A stretch of 64,000 nucleotides of DNA from contig JAFLBX010000001.1 in the NCBI GenBank assembly GCA_017303675.1, positions 1,871,970 through 1,935,969 of the forward strand, in the 5' to 3' direction. The notes under the pieces are model-generated. The model worked only from the letters and a program-made list of their open reading frames with translations. It was not told the DNA's origin and made no database searches. The stretch is from Ignavibacteria bacterium. GTDB taxonomy: Bacteria > Bacteroidota > Ignavibacteria > Tepidaquicellales > OLB5. Numbering within the stretch: position 1 is the first letter of the stretch; every line of letters begins with the position of its first letter. The translations under genes and the position numbers were made by a program. Of this stretch, positions 62,901 through 64,000 are shown piece after piece.

Positions 62901-63428
62901 ATGAAAAATAACCAAACATACAGTCTTAACGGAAAAAAATCTGAAAGTCCAACGATATTCTTTGAAAATGAATATAACAGGATGAATGAAATGTCAGCAT
63001 CGCTTGATGAATTATACTGGGATATTGAAAAAGAAGGCATAAATACTCATGTAATTCGCTCGATCAATGAAACGGTGAATTTATTTTACGATGAGCTTAG
63101 CAATCTTTTTAGGCTTGAAGAGGACTATTTGTATAAAGAGCTGATAAAAATACTGCCTGAACGCTCGTTAGCGGAATCATTAATGAATGAGAATTCTAAT
63201 ATACTGCTTCTTTTTGAAGCATTAAAAAATATTTTTTCTGAAAATGATGAGATCAGAAAAGAAAAAGATCTGCTGCAGGCAGAAATGATCGCACTGGCTG
63301 ACCTTTTGCAGCGGGATTCAGAAAAAAAGAAAAAGCTTTTGCTGCATGAAATTAATTCAGTTTTGCCAAAACAGAAACTGGATGAAATGAGGGAAAAAAT
63401 CAAAGAAGGGAATTATATTCACGCTTAA
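62901..63428 (+). CDS. Hemerythrin-like protein with degenerate metal site
   Basis: 175 residues, all helical and strongly charged. FRLEEDYLYKELIKILPE and LLHEINSVLPKQ line up by eye with the HFxxEExxLFPxL and HI..EE.xLFP helices of hemerythrin domains, but several metal-ligand His are missing (Phe/Arg and Asn at those places). Perhaps an old oxygen or NO binding fold that lost its iron. It begins one base after the ferredoxin stop. The homology is tentative. Confidence 0.4.
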   Translation: MKNNQTYSLNGKKSESPTIFFENEYNRMNEMSASLDELYWDIEKEGINTHVIRSINETVNLFYDELSNLFRLEEDYLYKELIKILPERSLAESLMNENSNILLLFEALKNIFSENDEIRKEKDLLQAEMIALADLLQRDSEKKKKLLLHEINSVLPKQKLDEMREKIKEGNYIHA

Positions 63429-63542
63429 AATTCAGCGGAACAATTATAATTTTTGCCGGGTATAATTAATGAATAATTAGAAAGTTTTTTAAAGAGAAAA
63501 TATCATGATACAGGTTGTTAAATTTAGCAGCCTAAAGTTTTT

Positions 63543-63577
63543 AAAGCATCCAATGCTGAGGTAAAGGATGCTTTTTT
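63543..63577 (+). terminator. Terminator after the hemerythrin-like gene
   Basis: A 9-bp stem (AAAGCATCC with GGATGCTTT) and a T run of at least six. It closes the ferredoxin operon. Confidence 0.88.
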
Positions 63578-63624
63578 ATTTTTTTTATTCCATTTAATTA
63601 TATACCATAAAGGAGGGCGTTATT

Positions 63625-64000
63625 ATGGGCGCTATATTTGCTTTAAACAGTCTTCCTTCAAGCTTTACTGATGAGCTTAAGCTGCCTTACCGTAAATACC
63701 TGAAGAAAGGACTGATATATTCTATAATTCTTCATATCTGTGTAGTTGCTGCATACGGAGGTGTGCACTATTATACCAAGTATAAGCAGGATCAGGAATT
63801 GAAAAATATTCAGCAAAGGATAATTAATGTTTCTTTAACTGATCTTGAGCCGCCGCCATCGGCTTTAGATGAAGAAGTACCGCCGCCAAAAGTCGAGGAA
63901 ATTACTACACCTGCAAAGGACCTTGAGGCTTTAACCCCAGAACCGGTGGCAAAAGAAAGAGCTGATGTGCAGACGATCAAGACTCAGCAGCAGCTTGAAG
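63625..64000 (+). CDS. TonB-like energy transducer (5' part)
   Basis: An AGGAGG site (63611-63616) lies 8 bases before the ATG. The frame runs off the right edge; 125 codons are visible. After a cytoplasmic N-terminus, a membrane helix (GLIYSIILHICVVAAYGGV) contains the His typical of TonB; then follows a Pro/Glu-rich linker with EPPPS and EVPPPKVEE and TPAKDLEALTPEP. TonB proteins take proton-motive energy to outer-membrane receptors. The C-terminal TonB domain is outside the window. Confidence 0.82.
   Translation, partial: MGAIFALNSLPSSFTDELKLPYRKYLKKGLIYSIILHICVVAAYGGVHYYTKYKQDQELKNIQQRIINVSLTDLEPPPSALDEEVPPPKVEEITTPAKDLEALTPEPVAKERADVQTIKTQQQLE

Noticed and set aside
63504-63563. Short leader peptide or small RNA gene before tonB
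   Set aside because: A 19-codon frame from ATG 63504 overlaps the hairpin that acts as terminator; nothing else supports translation.

Overview
The window reads as the chromosome of a Bacteroidota/Chlorobi-group bacterium, most likely Ignavibacteria or a close relative. Six secreted proteins end in the type IX secretion sorting domain typical of that group (QNYPNPFNP, then VYDxLGxEV, then SSGVYxYxL, ending in a short basic tail such as KKMVLxK). Many genes are preceded by the Bacteroidota-type promoter box TAnnTTTG, and Shine-Dalgarno sequences are often weak. The left part (1-27 kb) holds the end of a multihaem cytochrome, a ferritin-like DUF2202 protein, a cytochrome c maturation group (TPR lipoprotein, a tiny CcmD-like gene, CcmF), a 7-PAS histidine kinase, universal stress proteins, large type IX cargo proteins, a radical SAM enzyme, tRNA-Asp, a run of small DUF1801/YCII/RibD-type proteins, and a catalase-peroxidase.

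From 28.2 to 37.0 kb there is a coherent redox/sulfur module. A thioredoxin lipoprotein and a DUF6132 membrane protein diverge from an operon coding for an OmpP1/FadL-type outer-membrane channel, an octahaem cytochrome of the tetrathionate-reductase family, two YeeE/YedE sulfur-transport halves (the second fused to a rhodanese domain without its catalytic cysteine), and a nine-haem cytochrome joined to a six-helix membrane cytochrome. A MarR regulator and an OsmC protein follow. Five copies of the inverted repeat GTTG-N7-CAAC lie at the control regions of this module, including in front of the marR gene itself, which suggests a local MarR regulon. The membrane nonahaem cytochrome has a one-base frameshift inside its signal peptide.

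From 43.4 to 58.8 kb lies a compact phage-derived cluster, all late genes on the minus strand: small and large terminase, portal, scaffold, capsid, neck, tail tube, tail-assembly chaperone with a textbook -1 frameshift site, a very short tape-measure candidate, tail tip, a fibre-like protein with a Sec signal, a holin candidate and a GH19 endolysin. One divergent S24-type repressor stands at its head. No integrase, transposase, replication gene or att repeat is visible inside it or in the flanking DNA of the window. In size and content it resembles a gene transfer agent or a domesticated prophage, and I regard it as the most interesting system here.

The right end (59-64 kb) holds an FNR-type regulator with the cysteine pattern of an oxygen-sensing iron-sulfur cluster, a second Crp/Fnr regulator, DUF5661 and tandem-USP proteins, a ferredoxin and a degenerate hemerythrin-like protein, then the start of a TonB-like gene. 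Candidate FNR boxes (TGA-N6-TCA) sit at about -41.5 or -63 from TAnnTTTG promoters in several places, including the cupin gene, the sulfur/haem operon, the second Crp/Fnr gene and the ferredoxin operon. All functional statements are from reading the sequence; no database search was run.
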